A DNA stretch of 50,775 nt, taken from a virus. Positions 39,904 to 48,075 of this stretch are shown here, one piece after another. The notes under the pieces are model-generated. The model had not been told where the DNA came from and ran no database searches. It saw nothing but the letters and a program-made list of their open reading frames with translations. Numbering within the stretch: the first letter of the stretch is position 1; the number at the start of each line of letters is the position of its first letter. A program made the position numbers and the translations under genes. Location of the stretch: IMG/VR virus record IMGVR_UViG_3300031823_000009, positions 1-50,775 of that record; one strand, written 5' to 3'.

Positions 39904-40188
39904 ATGAATAATCAATCACGTGGCATTGGTTGGGCCGTTAAGCAAATGCACGATGGCGCCAAAGTTCGCCGTACTGGTTGGAACGGAAAGGGGATGTTCC
40001 TTTTTCTTGTTCCCGGTTCGCGTTTCAAAGTTAACCGATCTCCACTTCTTGGTATTTACTCAGAAGGTACGGAAATTGACTATCACCCACACGTTGATAT
40101 GAAGACAGCGCAGGGTTACATCGTGCCGTGGCTGTGCTCACAGGCGGACTTACTGGCAACAGACTGGGAACTCGCCGACAACGTCTAA
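39904..40188 (+). CDS. Tad2-like (DUF2829) anti-Thoeris protein, 94 aa
   Basis: GIGWAVKQMHDGAKVRRTGW, NGKGMFLFLVPGS, then YHPHVDMKTAQGYIVPWLCS and QADLLATDWEL cover the whole DUF2829 domain, including the RRxGWNGKGM and VPWLxSQxDLLAxDW signatures. Tad2 proteins sequester the cyclic ADP-ribose signals made by Thoeris ThsB and so block abortive defence. Full length for the family. It lies between the major capsid gene and the parS-like site, so probably expressed with late genes, though anti-defence genes are usually early. Some DUF2829 proteins may do other jobs. Confidence 0.85.
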   Translation: MNNQSRGIGWAVKQMHDGAKVRRTGWNGKGMFLFLVPGSRFKVNRSPLLGIYSEGTEIDYHPHVDMKTAQGYIVPWLCSQADLLATDWELADNV

Positions 40189-40206
40189 TGTTTCACGTGA
40201 AACATT
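40187..40206. promoter_or_regulatory. parS: Perfect chromosomal-type parS palindrome
   Basis: A 20-bp perfect palindrome whose central 16 bases (40189..40204) read TGTTTCACGTGAAACA, the consensus binding site of chromosomal ParB proteins. It lies in the short gap between the Tad2-like stop and the next ATG at 40213, and its first two bases are part of that stop codon. It is the only copy in the genome. No ParA or ParB gene is visible, so any ParB acting here would be the host's. Confidence 0.85.
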
Positions 40207-40212
40207 CGCCCC

Positions 40213-40836
40213 ATGGGTGAACCGGTTCACACTACAAAGCCTAAGTTGCGCCCTTACGAAACGTGGGGTGCGTGCTCCCGTTGCAATGCCAGAGTTCCCT
40301 ACAAAACTCTTGGGCGTGAGCGGTTAACGGGCTTGCTCGTCTGCACGCGATCGTCAGGACGCGCCGTACGGCCGTGCTTCGATCCTTGGCCGCCCGTGTA
40401 CGATTTTCAGGTGTCGCCAGATAAATCGATTGACCCGCCGCCAGAGCCCCTTCCGCTGCGCTACAATCTTGACGACATATGGGGGAGTGGACCGTCATCC
40501 GGAGCGCCCAGCGTCTTCGCTGCGGGGCCTAAGGCAGCTCCGGATGACGCCACGCGGCTTGCTGCACTTCTTTCGGCGCCGCCCTATTATTCAACGCTGG
40601 GCAAGACGGCATCGTTCACCGGCATTCAGGCGCTTGCTCAGCCTGTCGCGACAGAAGTGATGAACTTGCAAACCTTCGTGCCTTCGGATTATGATGGCAC
40701 GTTCATTCCGTCCAGCTCCGTGCGGACCGTTGTGCCTCCTTCGGAAAGTGCGGAGCTGGCCGGCGTGAACACGACGGACAAGGATGTTAACGATCCGGTA
40801 CTGTCGCCTCCGTGGGCTACGCGCGTAGGAGTGTAA
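40213..40836 (+). CDS. Conserved-type hypothetical virion-operon protein, 207 aa
   Basis: MGEPVHTTKPKLRPYETWGA leads to CSRCNARVPYKTLGRERLTG, LLVC and CFDPW, a small zinc-binding-like knuckle. PDKSIDPPPEPLPLRYNLDD and a long Pro/Ser-rich tail follow. Such proteins are found next to capsid genes of podovirus-like phages; function unknown. Transcription into it passes the parS-like site. Confidence 0.7.
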   Translation: MGEPVHTTKPKLRPYETWGACSRCNARVPYKTLGRERLTGLLVCTRSSGRAVRPCFDPWPPVYDFQVSPDKSIDPPPEPLPLRYNLDDIWGSGPSSGAPSVFAAGPKAAPDDATRLAALLSAPPYYSTLGKTASFTGIQALAQPVATEVMNLQTFVPSDYDGTFIPSSSVRTVVPPSESAELAGVNTTDKDVNDPVLSPPWATRVGV

Positions 40837-40838
40837 AG

Positions 40839-40997
40839 ATGAATAAAAAACAAAAACTTACACCGCGCAAGCTTGCTCTCATACGACGCGCTAATACTGC
40901 ATCGCAAAATAAATACAGCATTAGTGGTTCTCTGAAAAGTCGCCTCAAATTGCGGACAATTACACTTCCGAAACTGAAATTCTTGGAGCTGCCATGA
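40839..40997 (+). CDS. 52-aa basic protein
   Basis: ATG at 40839 behind GTAGGAGTGT. MNKKQKLTPRKLALIRRANT... is strongly basic, ending KLKFLELP. The stop overlaps the next ATG (ATGA). Possible RNA- or DNA-binding virion protein. Confidence 0.68.
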   Translation: MNKKQKLTPRKLALIRRANTASQNKYSISGSLKSRLKLRTITLPKLKFLELP

Positions 40998-41680
40998 CCA
41001 TCACTGCAGCCTACGTTATTACCCAAGCAATGCATCTGTTTCGCATTCTCGATCAGACTGAACAACCAACCGCTACAGACCTAGCGAACAACGTTCCAAT
41101 CCTCAATGATATACTGCGCAGTGAACAAGCGGACGGCGCTTGTCAGTACCTAATTTCTCGCGTCAAAGCTACGTTGCCACCTGGTGTTACGGGCTCCATT
41201 TACAGTTTTTCGATTGGTACCGGAAACGCGTCCTACTTGGTTCAGGTAGATGCCGTTGCTATGCGTGCACTGTGGATGAACGACATAAATAACCTCGTCA
41301 ACCGCGAAACGCGTCCGGCGCCATCCGCAGACGTTGTACGTACAACGCAAGTTGGAATTATTACTAAGTGGCATCAAGAGCGCCAAACGGACGGCTCCGT
41401 ATTAGTGACCACATGGCAGCCACCGCGTGCCGCTGCGCAGGCTCTCATAGAGTACGGTGGCCGAGTGCCATTCATCAACAATCCGGCCGGAACTGACGTC
41501 GTTACGCTGCCTCCGGAGGGCATCCACGACGCTGTGCTGCTATTAGGCCGACGTATCATGGGTTCGTACGGTAGTGCATTGTCACCTACAGACCCAATCA
41601 TTATGGATGCGAACGACGTACATGTACGGTGGAAGAACTGGGCTCGCGGCCAACAGTGGCTTCGTGCGGTGCGTTCGTGA
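40994..41680 (+). CDS. P22 gp4-like tail accessory / head completion protein, 228 aa
   Basis: AAYVITQAMHLFRILDQTEQ, DLANNVPILNDILRSEQADG, GIITKWHQERQ..SVLVTTWQ and a C-terminal PLSPTD-like ALSPTDPIIMDANDV resemble the P22 gp4 family that docks on the portal and seals packaged DNA. Followed, as in P22, by the gp10-like gene with a GTGA overlap. Confidence 0.78.
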   Translation: MTITAAYVITQAMHLFRILDQTEQPTATDLANNVPILNDILRSEQADGACQYLISRVKATLPPGVTGSIYSFSIGTGNASYLVQVDAVAMRALWMNDINNLVNRETRPAPSADVVRTTQVGIITKWHQERQTDGSVLVTTWQPPRAAAQALIEYGGRVPFINNPAGTDVVTLPPEGIHDAVLLLGRRIMGSYGSALSPTDPIIMDANDVHVRWKNWARGQQWLRAVRS

Positions 41681-43113
41681 GTGTTATTAACATTCTCGGT
41701 TCCTTTCTCGATCCAAACAATCTTGATCAAGGCAGCGGGAAACTTATCAACGTGCGCGTCGTGGCGCGTGCGCAAGAAGAAGGTCGGGAAGCGCAAGTGC
41801 GCTTTGTTGGCGCTCCTGGCCTCGATACGGTTTGCCGCCCTACTGCTTCGCCATGCTTGGCACTGTGCCATGCTTTGGAAACCGTATGGAGTGGACACGC
41901 AGACGGCTCGATATGGTCTGGCGTGGAGACCGGCGCACCTACGCTACAAGGTTTCGTTACACTCAATCCGACACTGCCCGTTTTGCGTTTTGCAGAAGAT
42001 CGCACGGCGCTCGTAATTGCTACGAATGCTAACACCATAGGTCCATCGTTAGCTGGTACCGGATACACCGCAACATTGTCTGGCGTTGTGAATGCGGGTT
42101 TAGATGCATCGATTAGTTTCGACCCTTCTGCAGTTGCGATTTTGGAAAATTTTACGGTTTGGGGCGGTGCAAGCAACTTTTACGCCAACCAAGATAGCAA
42201 AATGTTTAGCTCGCTTGCATTGCAGCCGGCGAACGTACCGGGTACCAATTTCGCGACAAAGGAAGCGCGAGCCGACAAACTTGTGGATTTGGCAGTATCG
42301 GGCCGCGTTCTGTGGCCGCTTGGTGCCCGATCGCTCGAACAATGGTACAATCCCGGCGGCGCTACGGATTTCGCTTTCAGCTCCTACCCGAATTCTCTTA
42401 TCTCCGTAGGACTTGCTGCGCGTTTGTCACTCGCTATAATACGTGATGCTATCATGTTCGTTGGAACGGATCGCAGAATTTGGTTATGTACGGGACAGAC
42501 TGGACAAGCAGTGTCGCCAGCGTGGATCGATTTGCTTCTTCAACAATTGTCGCTGGCACAGTTATCGACGCTGACTGCTTATGCATACGGACAAGGCGGA
42601 AGCGATTTTTACGTGCTTACACTCCCCACCCAATGGTCCTTAGAACTGGCGGCTTCATCCGGTGTTTGGTCATATCGTCAGTCGCTAGGTCGTGTGGACC
42701 ACGCTGGACGGTGTGCCACTGAGCATGACGGCGGCGTCACCTACGTTGGACTCGATACCGGCCATATCTGTACATTGGATTTGAACAGCGCATCTGAGCC
42801 CGCGGGAACGATGGCACGTCTTATCCAATCGCCATGGGTAGGCAGTCAGGAAATGCGGCAAGCGTTTGATTCTATCGACGTAGCGTCGTTCATGGGTCCT
42901 GCAGCCGGAACATTTCAGTTTGATTGGTCTGAACAATTTCCGGCTATGTGGCGTGGCGTACGTCAGATTACGCTGCCTGCGACAGGTCAGCAGCGCGCAA
43001 TCGCGCGGGTTATGGGTACGGGGCGACGACGTGTATTTCGTTTGCAGTACAGCGGTGCACATGCACCGTTTACGATTGATGAAATGTATGCACGTACATC
43101 ACCGGGTACATAA
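41677..43113 (+). CDS. P22 gp10-like packaged-DNA stabilisation protein, 478 aa
   Basis: GTG at 41677 overlaps the preceding stop; the protein begins MSVINILGSFLDPNNLDQGS. Repeated beta blades (NLVVRVVAR.., GAPGLDTVCRPTASPCLALC, YDLAVSGRVLWPLGARSLEQ, DAIMFVGTDRRIWLCTGQTG, SDFYVLTLPTQWSLELAASS, RRRVFRLQYSGAHAPFTIDE) look like the propeller-rich gp10 hub protein that sits under gp4. Stop overlaps the fibre gene start. Confidence 0.75.
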   Translation: MSVINILGSFLDPNNLDQGSGKLINVRVVARAQEEGREAQVRFVGAPGLDTVCRPTASPCLALCHALETVWSGHADGSIWSGVETGAPTLQGFVTLNPTLPVLRFAEDRTALVIATNANTIGPSLAGTGYTATLSGVVNAGLDASISFDPSAVAILENFTVWGGASNFYANQDSKMFSSLALQPANVPGTNFATKEARADKLVDLAVSGRVLWPLGARSLEQWYNPGGATDFAFSSYPNSLISVGLAARLSLAIIRDAIMFVGTDRRIWLCTGQTGQAVSPAWIDLLLQQLSLAQLSTLTAYAYGQGGSDFYVLTLPTQWSLELAASSGVWSYRQSLGRVDHAGRCATEHDGGVTYVGLDTGHICTLDLNSASEPAGTMARLIQSPWVGSQEMRQAFDSIDVASFMGPAAGTFQFDWSEQFPAMWRGVRQITLPATGQQRAIARVMGTGRRRVFRLQYSGAHAPFTIDEMYARTSPGT

Positions 43114-43814
43114 TGGTACAGAAGCTCCCGCCACCGCCTAAGATTGCTAAGATCGATCCAGCGCTGAATCGCTGGTTTCTTGAATTGACGGGCCTTTTAA
43201 ACGGACAGGGTGATGCTACGCTTACGGGCGTACCAACCGCGCCCACCGCACCGCTTCTTACAAATACTAATCAGATCGCAACTACCGCATTTGTGATTCA
43301 GAACACTGCTAGTAGCCCGGCAACTGCCATACCGTTGATGGACGGCGTTGGAGCTGTTGGTGTTTCAACTAAGTACGCTCGTCAGGATCACGTTCATCCG
43401 ACCGACACGTCACGAGCTGCCTTGGCGTCGCCGATATTTACAGGCACTCCCAAAGCTCCGACGGCGGCACCGCTTACGGACAACACGCAGATAGCGACTA
43501 CCGCCTACGCGGACATTGCCGTAGCTGTGGAAACTACGCGAGCGGAGGCCGCGGAAGTACTATTGGCTCCGCTCGCATCGCCAGTGCTTACAGGCGTGCC
43601 CGCCGCACCTACTGCGGTTGCCGGGACCAACACGACTCAGCTCGCGACTACTGCCTTCGTACAGGCGCGCGGAGGAGCTTTGCACAACGGTACCGGAGCG
43701 CCTGCGGCTGGGCTAGGTGCGGTAGGAGATTGGTACGGAGACGTAGCTGGCGGCGTTGGTGCTCGTGTCTGGATCAAGACTGGAGTAGCGACGTGGACAG
43801 CATTTCCGTTTTAG
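43113..43814 (+). CDS. Tail fibre protein with T4 gp37-type repeats, 233 aa
   Basis: Three copies of the repeat LxGVPxAPTAxxxTNTTQLATTAFV (about residues 33-60, 105-130 and 148-172) identify a trimeric tail-fibre rod. KYARQDHVHPTDTSRAA is the bridging collar seen in many fibre proteins. N-terminal ALNRWFLELTGLLNGQGD probably joins the tail. Short for a complete fibre, so another protein (tailspike-like or appendage) may carry receptor binding. Confidence 0.82.
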   Translation: MVQKLPPPPKIAKIDPALNRWFLELTGLLNGQGDATLTGVPTAPTAPLLTNTNQIATTAFVIQNTASSPATAIPLMDGVGAVGVSTKYARQDHVHPTDTSRAALASPIFTGTPKAPTAAPLTDNTQIATTAYADIAVAVETTRAEAAEVLLAPLASPVLTGVPAAPTAVAGTNTTQLATTAFVQARGGALHNGTGAPAAGLGAVGDWYGDVAGGVGARVWIKTGVATWTAFPF

Positions 43815-43981
43815 ATGAAGCTTTGGCTGAGTATGATCGTGCCGTAGTTTCAGCACAGAATGCACATGATTGCGCATTACAGTTAGGACAAGATTTTATT
43901 TATACAAAAACTATATTTGAGGCTGCAATAAATGCCGCACGAGCAGAGTTTAAGTCTAAAGTATCGTATTTTGGCGTATGA
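43793..43981 (+). CDS. Hypothetical 62-aa helical protein
   Basis: GTG at 43793 overlaps the fibre end by 22 bases. VDSISVLDEALAEYDRAVVS... is helical throughout. Possibly a fibre chaperone or assembly helper given its position; ends 8 bp before the convergent nuclease gene. Confidence 0.55.
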   Translation: MDSISVLDEALAEYDRAVVSAQNAHDCALQLGQDFIYTKTIFEAAINAARAEFKSKVSYFGV

Positions 43982-43989
43982 TTTCCATT

Positions 43990-44319
43990 TTAGATAGACA
44001 CGCCCACAACTGCTTGGAATTGCAGTAACGTACGTACAAGATAGTATCGATTACCCGCAGCTTCCCACTGCTTCTGAAATTCTTTTTGATTCTCGTTTTG
44101 CATGCCTTCTTCGTCTTTCAGTTCAATGGCGATCCTGCGATCAGTGGTGAATAAAAGATAGTCTGCCACGCCGGGACGTACACCAAGACGTTTAAAATGC
44201 GTAATTGCACCAATACTGCCAAACCGCTCATTAGGAACGTGAAAAATCAGGAGCTTTTCCCAAAGGCCAGATTTTTCTAGCCATTGCTGTGCTTTCATAT
44301 GCAGTTCTTTTTCTTTCAT
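43990..44319 (-). CDS. VRR-NUC domain nuclease, 109 aa
   Basis: A stand-alone PD-(D/E)XK nuclease of the VRR-NUC type. GVRPGVADYLLFTTDRRIAI carries the catalytic D, ELKDEEGMQNENQKEFQKQW carries the ExK and the Q of the family, and NRYYLVRTLLQF the conserved end. VRR-NUC nucleases process branched DNA such as Holliday junctions. ATGA overlap couples it to the RHH gene upstream. Confidence 0.88.
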   Translation of the reverse strand: MKEKELHMKAQQWLEKSGLWEKLLIFHVPNERFGSIGAITHFKRLGVRPGVADYLLFTTDRRIAIELKDEEGMQNENQKEFQKQWEAAGNRYYLVRTLLQFQAVVGVSI

Positions 44320-44501
44320 TTTGGGGGCTCCAAGCCCAATTCGCGCATACGGCGCTCACGACTGTCGAGCCATGATTCTATAGCCGCTTGAACTTCAGAC
44401 GACCGGGTTGCCGCGTTGGCTTCGTCATTCCGAACGATGAAATCAAGCCGCTCGACGAGATCGGCGGATAAACGCAAGGAAATCATTCTTTTGTAACCCA
44501 T
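44316..44501 (-). CDS. Ribbon-helix-helix DNA-binding protein, 61 aa
   Basis: MGYKRMISLRLSADLVERLD, then FIVRNDEANAATRSSEVQAA and IESWLDSRERRM match the Arc/MetJ-like RHH fold (strand ISLRLS, two helices). Likely transcription regulator, perhaps of its own promoter at 44531..44559. Start ATG at 44501; an ATG at 44486 is possible. Confidence 0.82.
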   Translation of the reverse strand: MGYKRMISLRLSADLVERLDFIVRNDEANAATRSSEVQAAIESWLDSRERRMRELGLEPPK

Positions 44502-44530
44502 GGTTTTTTCGCGCGAATCGTGGTAACGTG

Positions 44531-44559
44531 CTCATAGCAAATTTTGTCATACACTGCAA
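44531..44559 (-). promoter_or_regulatory. Leftward promoter of the RHH/VRR-NUC pair
   Basis: Minus strand TTGCAG (44559..44554), 17-bp spacer, TATGAG (44536..44531). The CAGTGTATGAC around the -35 resembles the AGTGTA elements of other promoters here. Confidence 0.5.
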
Positions 44560-44570
44560 GGGGCATCGCA

Positions 44571-45212
44571 ATGCCGAGTCTTGATTTTGGTTCCGGTATT
44601 GGTTCCGGCCTCGGGACTATTATCGGGTCGGAAATTGCCAACTCCCAATTGAATTCGGGAATGAATAACATCAACCAAATTGCGCAAGGATTTACTGGAC
44701 AGACACAGCCGTACAACAGCTTTGGTCAATCGTTTCTCGGTCCAGCGTCCGGTGCGATCAACAATATCGGCAAGGTCGCGGGGGCCGATCCGAACTTGAA
44801 CTACAATAATTTCATGAGCAACTATCAAACCTCGCCGGCTGCAAAATACGAAATGGGTGTTGCCGATGCTGCGCAGAATAGCAGCGCGGCAGCAACCGGC
44901 GGTTTGCTTTCTGGATCGAACGAGCGCGCGCTTGCTGGCGTCAACACTGGAATTGCTAATACGTATGCGAATAATGCCTACACAAATTATCTTGCCGGTA
45001 ATCAGCAAATGTTCGGGCAGCTTCAAGGCTCTCTTCAAAATATGTTCAACGCAATCAGCGTTGGCACCACGGCAACCGGTCAGCAAGCCGGCGTGGATAC
45101 GTCACAGATAGCGGGCCAATCTCAAATCGCGCAGGCGCAAGCTAAAAACGATGCTAACTTAGGTATGGGCATTGGTCAGATGCTTGGTGGGTTGCCGATG
45201 CTTAATTTCTGA
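44571..45212 (+). CDS. DNA-transfer/ejection-like virion protein, 213 aa
   Basis: ATG at 44571 behind AAGGGGC. MPSLDFGSGIGSGLGTIIGS and Gln/Asn/Ala/Gly-rich repeats (NNAYTNYLAGNQQMFGQLQG; GQQAGVDTSQIAGQSQIAQA) are typical of P22 gp7/gp16-type ejected proteins and tail-tip components. A lone rightward gene between leftward units. Its stop overlaps the stop region of the convergent membrane gene by 11 bp. Confidence 0.7.
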   Translation: MPSLDFGSGIGSGLGTIIGSEIANSQLNSGMNNINQIAQGFTGQTQPYNSFGQSFLGPASGAINNIGKVAGADPNLNYNNFMSNYQTSPAAKYEMGVADAAQNSSAAATGGLLSGSNERALAGVNTGIANTYANNAYTNYLAGNQQMFGQLQGSLQNMFNAISVGTTATGQQAGVDTSQIAGQSQIAQAQAKNDANLGMGIGQMLGGLPMLNF

Positions 45213-45381
45213 ATTCTGAACGTAGATACAAATAACTTACTAAAATAATTGAAAGTGCAGCAAGTCCAATTGCGAACACAAAGTTTTGCGATAGCGCCGC
45301 TGTTATGAGGTAAGTTAGTATAGCGGTTGGGGCCGCTATTATTCCTAGTATCATTCCAACTATTTCTGGTTTTTCATTCAC
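45202..45381 (-). CDS. Small membrane protein, 59 aa, two helices
   Basis: Read directly: GTG at 45381 overlaps the DNA polymerase stop (GTGA), TAA at 45204..45202. MNEKPEIVGMILGIIAAPTA and ILTYLITAAL make one span, FVFAIGLAALSIILVSYLYL the other. Coupled behind DNA polymerase. Holin-like or membrane-effector architecture; function unknown. Confidence 0.7.
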   Translation of the reverse strand: MNEKPEIVGMILGIIAAPTAILTYLITAALSQNFVFAIGLAALSIILVSYLYLRSEFRN

Positions 45382-47339
45382 TTACATACCCTTTCTGACT
45401 CATACCCGTCACAACCAAGAAGTAGCCCTGCGGTCCAATGCCGAGGTCTTTTCATGATCTCTCGTATTTGTGCAGAACGCTCTTTCGCCACATATGCGGA
45501 AGCAAGGGCGAGAATACTGTCGTATACGTCCAGCAAGAGCACAACATCTGGCAACTCCTTTTCAATGTCATCTTCTGCGGCTGTTACTAAATCACGCGTC
45601 ATGCACTGACAAGAAATTTCTAATAAGGAGCCCCCGAACGCTTTTTGGCGGTACATAGCGCCAAATTTGGCGCGGAAGAAGGCCATTTCGCCGGTGTATG
45701 TTATATGCGCTGAGTAGTGCGGCACGGCGCGCCTGGATGGAAGTAGCATCCATACAGTTCCATACGCGTCCTTTTGAAATGCAACTTTGCCGGCATGGAA
45801 TATACGGCCGGGAGCTTCATAGATTGCAAATTTAAAAGCGTCGGCTAGATCATACCAAAGTTGTACCAGTAGCGGATTTCCTTTTCTGTAGCCGTCTATA
45901 TCTGTACGTGCTTTTGTTTCAGTTAATTCGTGTTTTTTCAGTCCGTTTTCGGCCACAGTTTTGATTAAATACGCTAAATATGTTTTCCATCCTAATTGAT
46001 AATTTCCACCGAGTGTCACGCTTTTGAATGTTTGACGTTCCTTGGGATGCGTTGATTTCGTTGCGTTTTGCGGCAATCCTAGACAGTTTATTGCATTGTA
46101 CATGTACAAATCTTTGCCGGTGGCTAAAATGTTAAGGCGATCAGTATCTCCGGCCTGCCATAAAGCGATACGTAGTTCGGCTTGTTCGAGATCATTATCC
46201 ATTATTGTCCAGCCCGAGGGTGCTACAATGCATCCACGAAGACAATCTTTCAGAGCTGTATTGTCATACTGAAAGCCTTGCTTCAGCCCAGCAATTACGC
46301 TATCGATCGTCGGACGGCCTTCTTTGCCATCATATCTGCCAGAAGGCCGAGCGATGTTGAACATGTTGGTGCCTTCTGACGTACCACGACCGGATCGCGC
46401 ACCAAAATAACGTGTTGCGTCTTTATACCATCCGCCAACATGTCGATTTAGAAGTGACTGTGCTTTGAGCGGCGCAGAGCCACCTTCTACTTGCAAGAGT
46501 TCAAGTATAAGCCGCACGTCCGGATGCAGATCTTCATCGCTTAATTTTTCGGCTACTACGTGCTTTTGTGTATTCTCCAGTCCAGCGGCGCGGTTACCGC
46601 CATTGCACCATTCGATAATTTTTTGCCGTTGCGACAGCTTGGTCACGGCATTGTTCGTTAGCTCCATTAATTTTATCGTAGTTTCATGTTCAATTGCTTG
46701 GCGACGCAGTGCAATTGCAGTTACCAACTGAATATCTATTGGCAACCCGATTTCGTTTTTGCGCCATGTACGTTCGAATATTAATCGTTCGTACGGCGGA
46801 AGCGGCGGCAACCGTTTGTCTAGCTCTTCTAAGCAATACGTATCCTGAACGTTGTATTCTAGCAACTTAGCAAATATATCTGCGTCCTCGTTAAATGCGC
46901 CATTTCTTTGCGGTCTACATGTCGCATTTACTAATGCTCGTCCACGTGGGTCTTTTCCACTGATACCCAATGTCATACATATTGCGTCCAAGCCCCCCGG
47001 TAGTGCAAGACTCTGAGCCCTCGCCATTGTACAATCGATCTTGTACAGCGGAATCTCGACAAATGGATTTTGATGACGCAGTACGTTCACATCAAAATTA
47101 GCGTTGTGCGCTACGAATCGTGTACAAATCCGAATATCGTCATAAAGTACATGAATTAGATGCGTGCCAAGGAAAGGGTGCACTGTGCATGCAGTTTTTA
47201 ATTGACCTTGAAAACGCCATACGGCTGTTGTGACCTGTGTCGAAGCGTCCGCTGCGTAACGCCTTGCGCCAGCCGCTTTAAGATCAACACGGCTTCGCGT
47301 TTCAACATCGACTAGGAGGTCGTTAGAATGGAGCATCAT
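45378..47339 (-). CDS. Family A DNA polymerase with 3'-5' exonuclease, 653 aa
   Basis: Replicative phage polymerase. N-terminal DnaQ-like exonuclease: LLVDVETRS (about 8-16), then FVAHNANFDVNVLRH and a late NVQDTYCLEEL. Polymerase motif A is IMDNDLEQAELRI (about 385), motif B FKSVTLGGNYQLGW, motif C LLDVYDSILA. Motif C has VYDS where most family A enzymes have VHDE; the metal-binding Asp is kept. ATGA overlap with the methyltransferase upstream and GTGA with the membrane gene downstream. Confidence 0.93.
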   Translation of the reverse strand: MMLHSNDLLVDVETRSRVDLKAAGARRYAADASTQVTTAVWRFQGQLKTACTVHPFLGTHLIHVLYDDIRICTRFVAHNANFDVNVLRHQNPFVEIPLYKIDCTMARAQSLALPGGLDAICMTLGISGKDPRGRALVNATCRPQRNGAFNEDADIFAKLLEYNVQDTYCLEELDKRLPPLPPYERLIFERTWRKNEIGLPIDIQLVTAIALRRQAIEHETTIKLMELTNNAVTKLSQRQKIIEWCNGGNRAAGLENTQKHVVAEKLSDEDLHPDVRLILELLQVEGGSAPLKAQSLLNRHVGGWYKDATRYFGARSGRGTSEGTNMFNIARPSGRYDGKEGRPTIDSVIAGLKQGFQYDNTALKDCLRGCIVAPSGWTIMDNDLEQAELRIALWQAGDTDRLNILATGKDLYMYNAINCLGLPQNATKSTHPKERQTFKSVTLGGNYQLGWKTYLAYLIKTVAENGLKKHELTETKARTDIDGYRKGNPLLVQLWYDLADAFKFAIYEAPGRIFHAGKVAFQKDAYGTVWMLLPSRRAVPHYSAHITYTGEMAFFRAKFGAMYRQKAFGGSLLEISCQCMTRDLVTAAEDDIEKELPDVVLLLDVYDSILALASAYVAKERSAQIREIMKRPRHWTAGLLLGCDGYESERVCK

Positions 47340-48010
47340 CGTGGTGCCAGCATAAATAATTTTTCAATAGTGCACTGTTCTCGTTTAATTGTATGCATAT
47401 CCGACTTACTTTTGAACTCGCGTAGAACATACCAAGGTGGTCCTGAAAACTCACTAACAAAAACAAGCACTCCGCGTGACGCTTGCCAGTTACACCAATC
47501 CCAAAATACGGCATGATCAAAATCCTTAGTTCCTTTATACTTTGTTGTACCCGCATACGGTGGATCACAATAAATTGTATCGCCAAAACGTGCGGGCGTC
47601 CAAAAATAATCACGATGCGTAAATTTTACATTGCGAGTTGCGGCTATCTTTTTAGCAAGTGACCGTTTACCATCCATAGCGTAGTTCCGTTTCTTACCTC
47701 TCGCGTAGCCGCCGAACCACTTACCACCAAAAGAACAGCAGAATCCTGCGAAAGATTCGAGCGGAGTGCCAGCCCCACGCACAGAATTGTAAGTTTCTTC
47801 GGTAACGAAGTCTGGCGGCTCCCAACCAGCTCGCAAAGCAGATACTAATCGCGTCAGCGGTTCGAAACAATCACTGGCATACGTGGGCTGCAACGCAACA
47901 GTAGAACTCATTCCGCCATGGAAGGGCTCAAACAGCCTTCCCTGCACGCGTGGAATTATTTCGGCGGCCAATAGTTTCGCAATTCTATGTTTACCTCCAA
48001 GATAATACAT
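47336..48010 (-). CDS. Dam-like (D12 class) DNA adenine methyltransferase, 224 aa
   Basis: MYYLGGKHRIAKLLAAEIIP is the D12-class motif I start (YxGGK), RLFEPFHGGMSSTV the F-x-P-F-x-G motif, and IYCDPPYAGTTKYKG the catalytic DPPY. Typical Dam-like enzymes are about 270 aa, so this is a slim phage version. ATG at 48010 is chosen because a rho-independent terminator lies just upstream (48026..48056) inside any longer reading. Ends coupled to the DNA polymerase gene. Likely shields phage DNA from restriction. Confidence 0.88.
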   Translation of the reverse strand: MYYLGGKHRIAKLLAAEIIPRVQGRLFEPFHGGMSSTVALQPTYASDCFEPLTRLVSALRAGWEPPDFVTEETYNSVRGAGTPLESFAGFCCSFGGKWFGGYARGKKRNYAMDGKRSLAKKIAATRNVKFTHRDYFWTPARFGDTIYCDPPYAGTTKYKGTKDFDHAVFWDWCNWQASRGVLVFVSEFSGPPWYVLREFKSKSDMHTIKREQCTIEKLFMLAPR

Positions 48011-48025
48011 AGTTAATTCAGCTTG

Positions 48026-48056
48026 AAAAAGAGCTCGGAAGCCGAAGCCTCCGAGC
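48026..48056 (-). terminator. Rho-independent terminator after the DUF2815 gene
   Basis: On the minus strand GCTCGGAGGC-TTCG-GCTTCCGAGC forms a 10-bp stem (one G-T pair) with a UUCG tetraloop, followed by TCTTTTT. It starts 19 nt after the DUF2815 stop and ends 15 nt before the methyltransferase start, so it probably reduces read-through into the methyltransferase/polymerase genes. Confidence 0.88.
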
Positions 48057-48075
48057 TTAGTTGGGGAGGCTCTGC

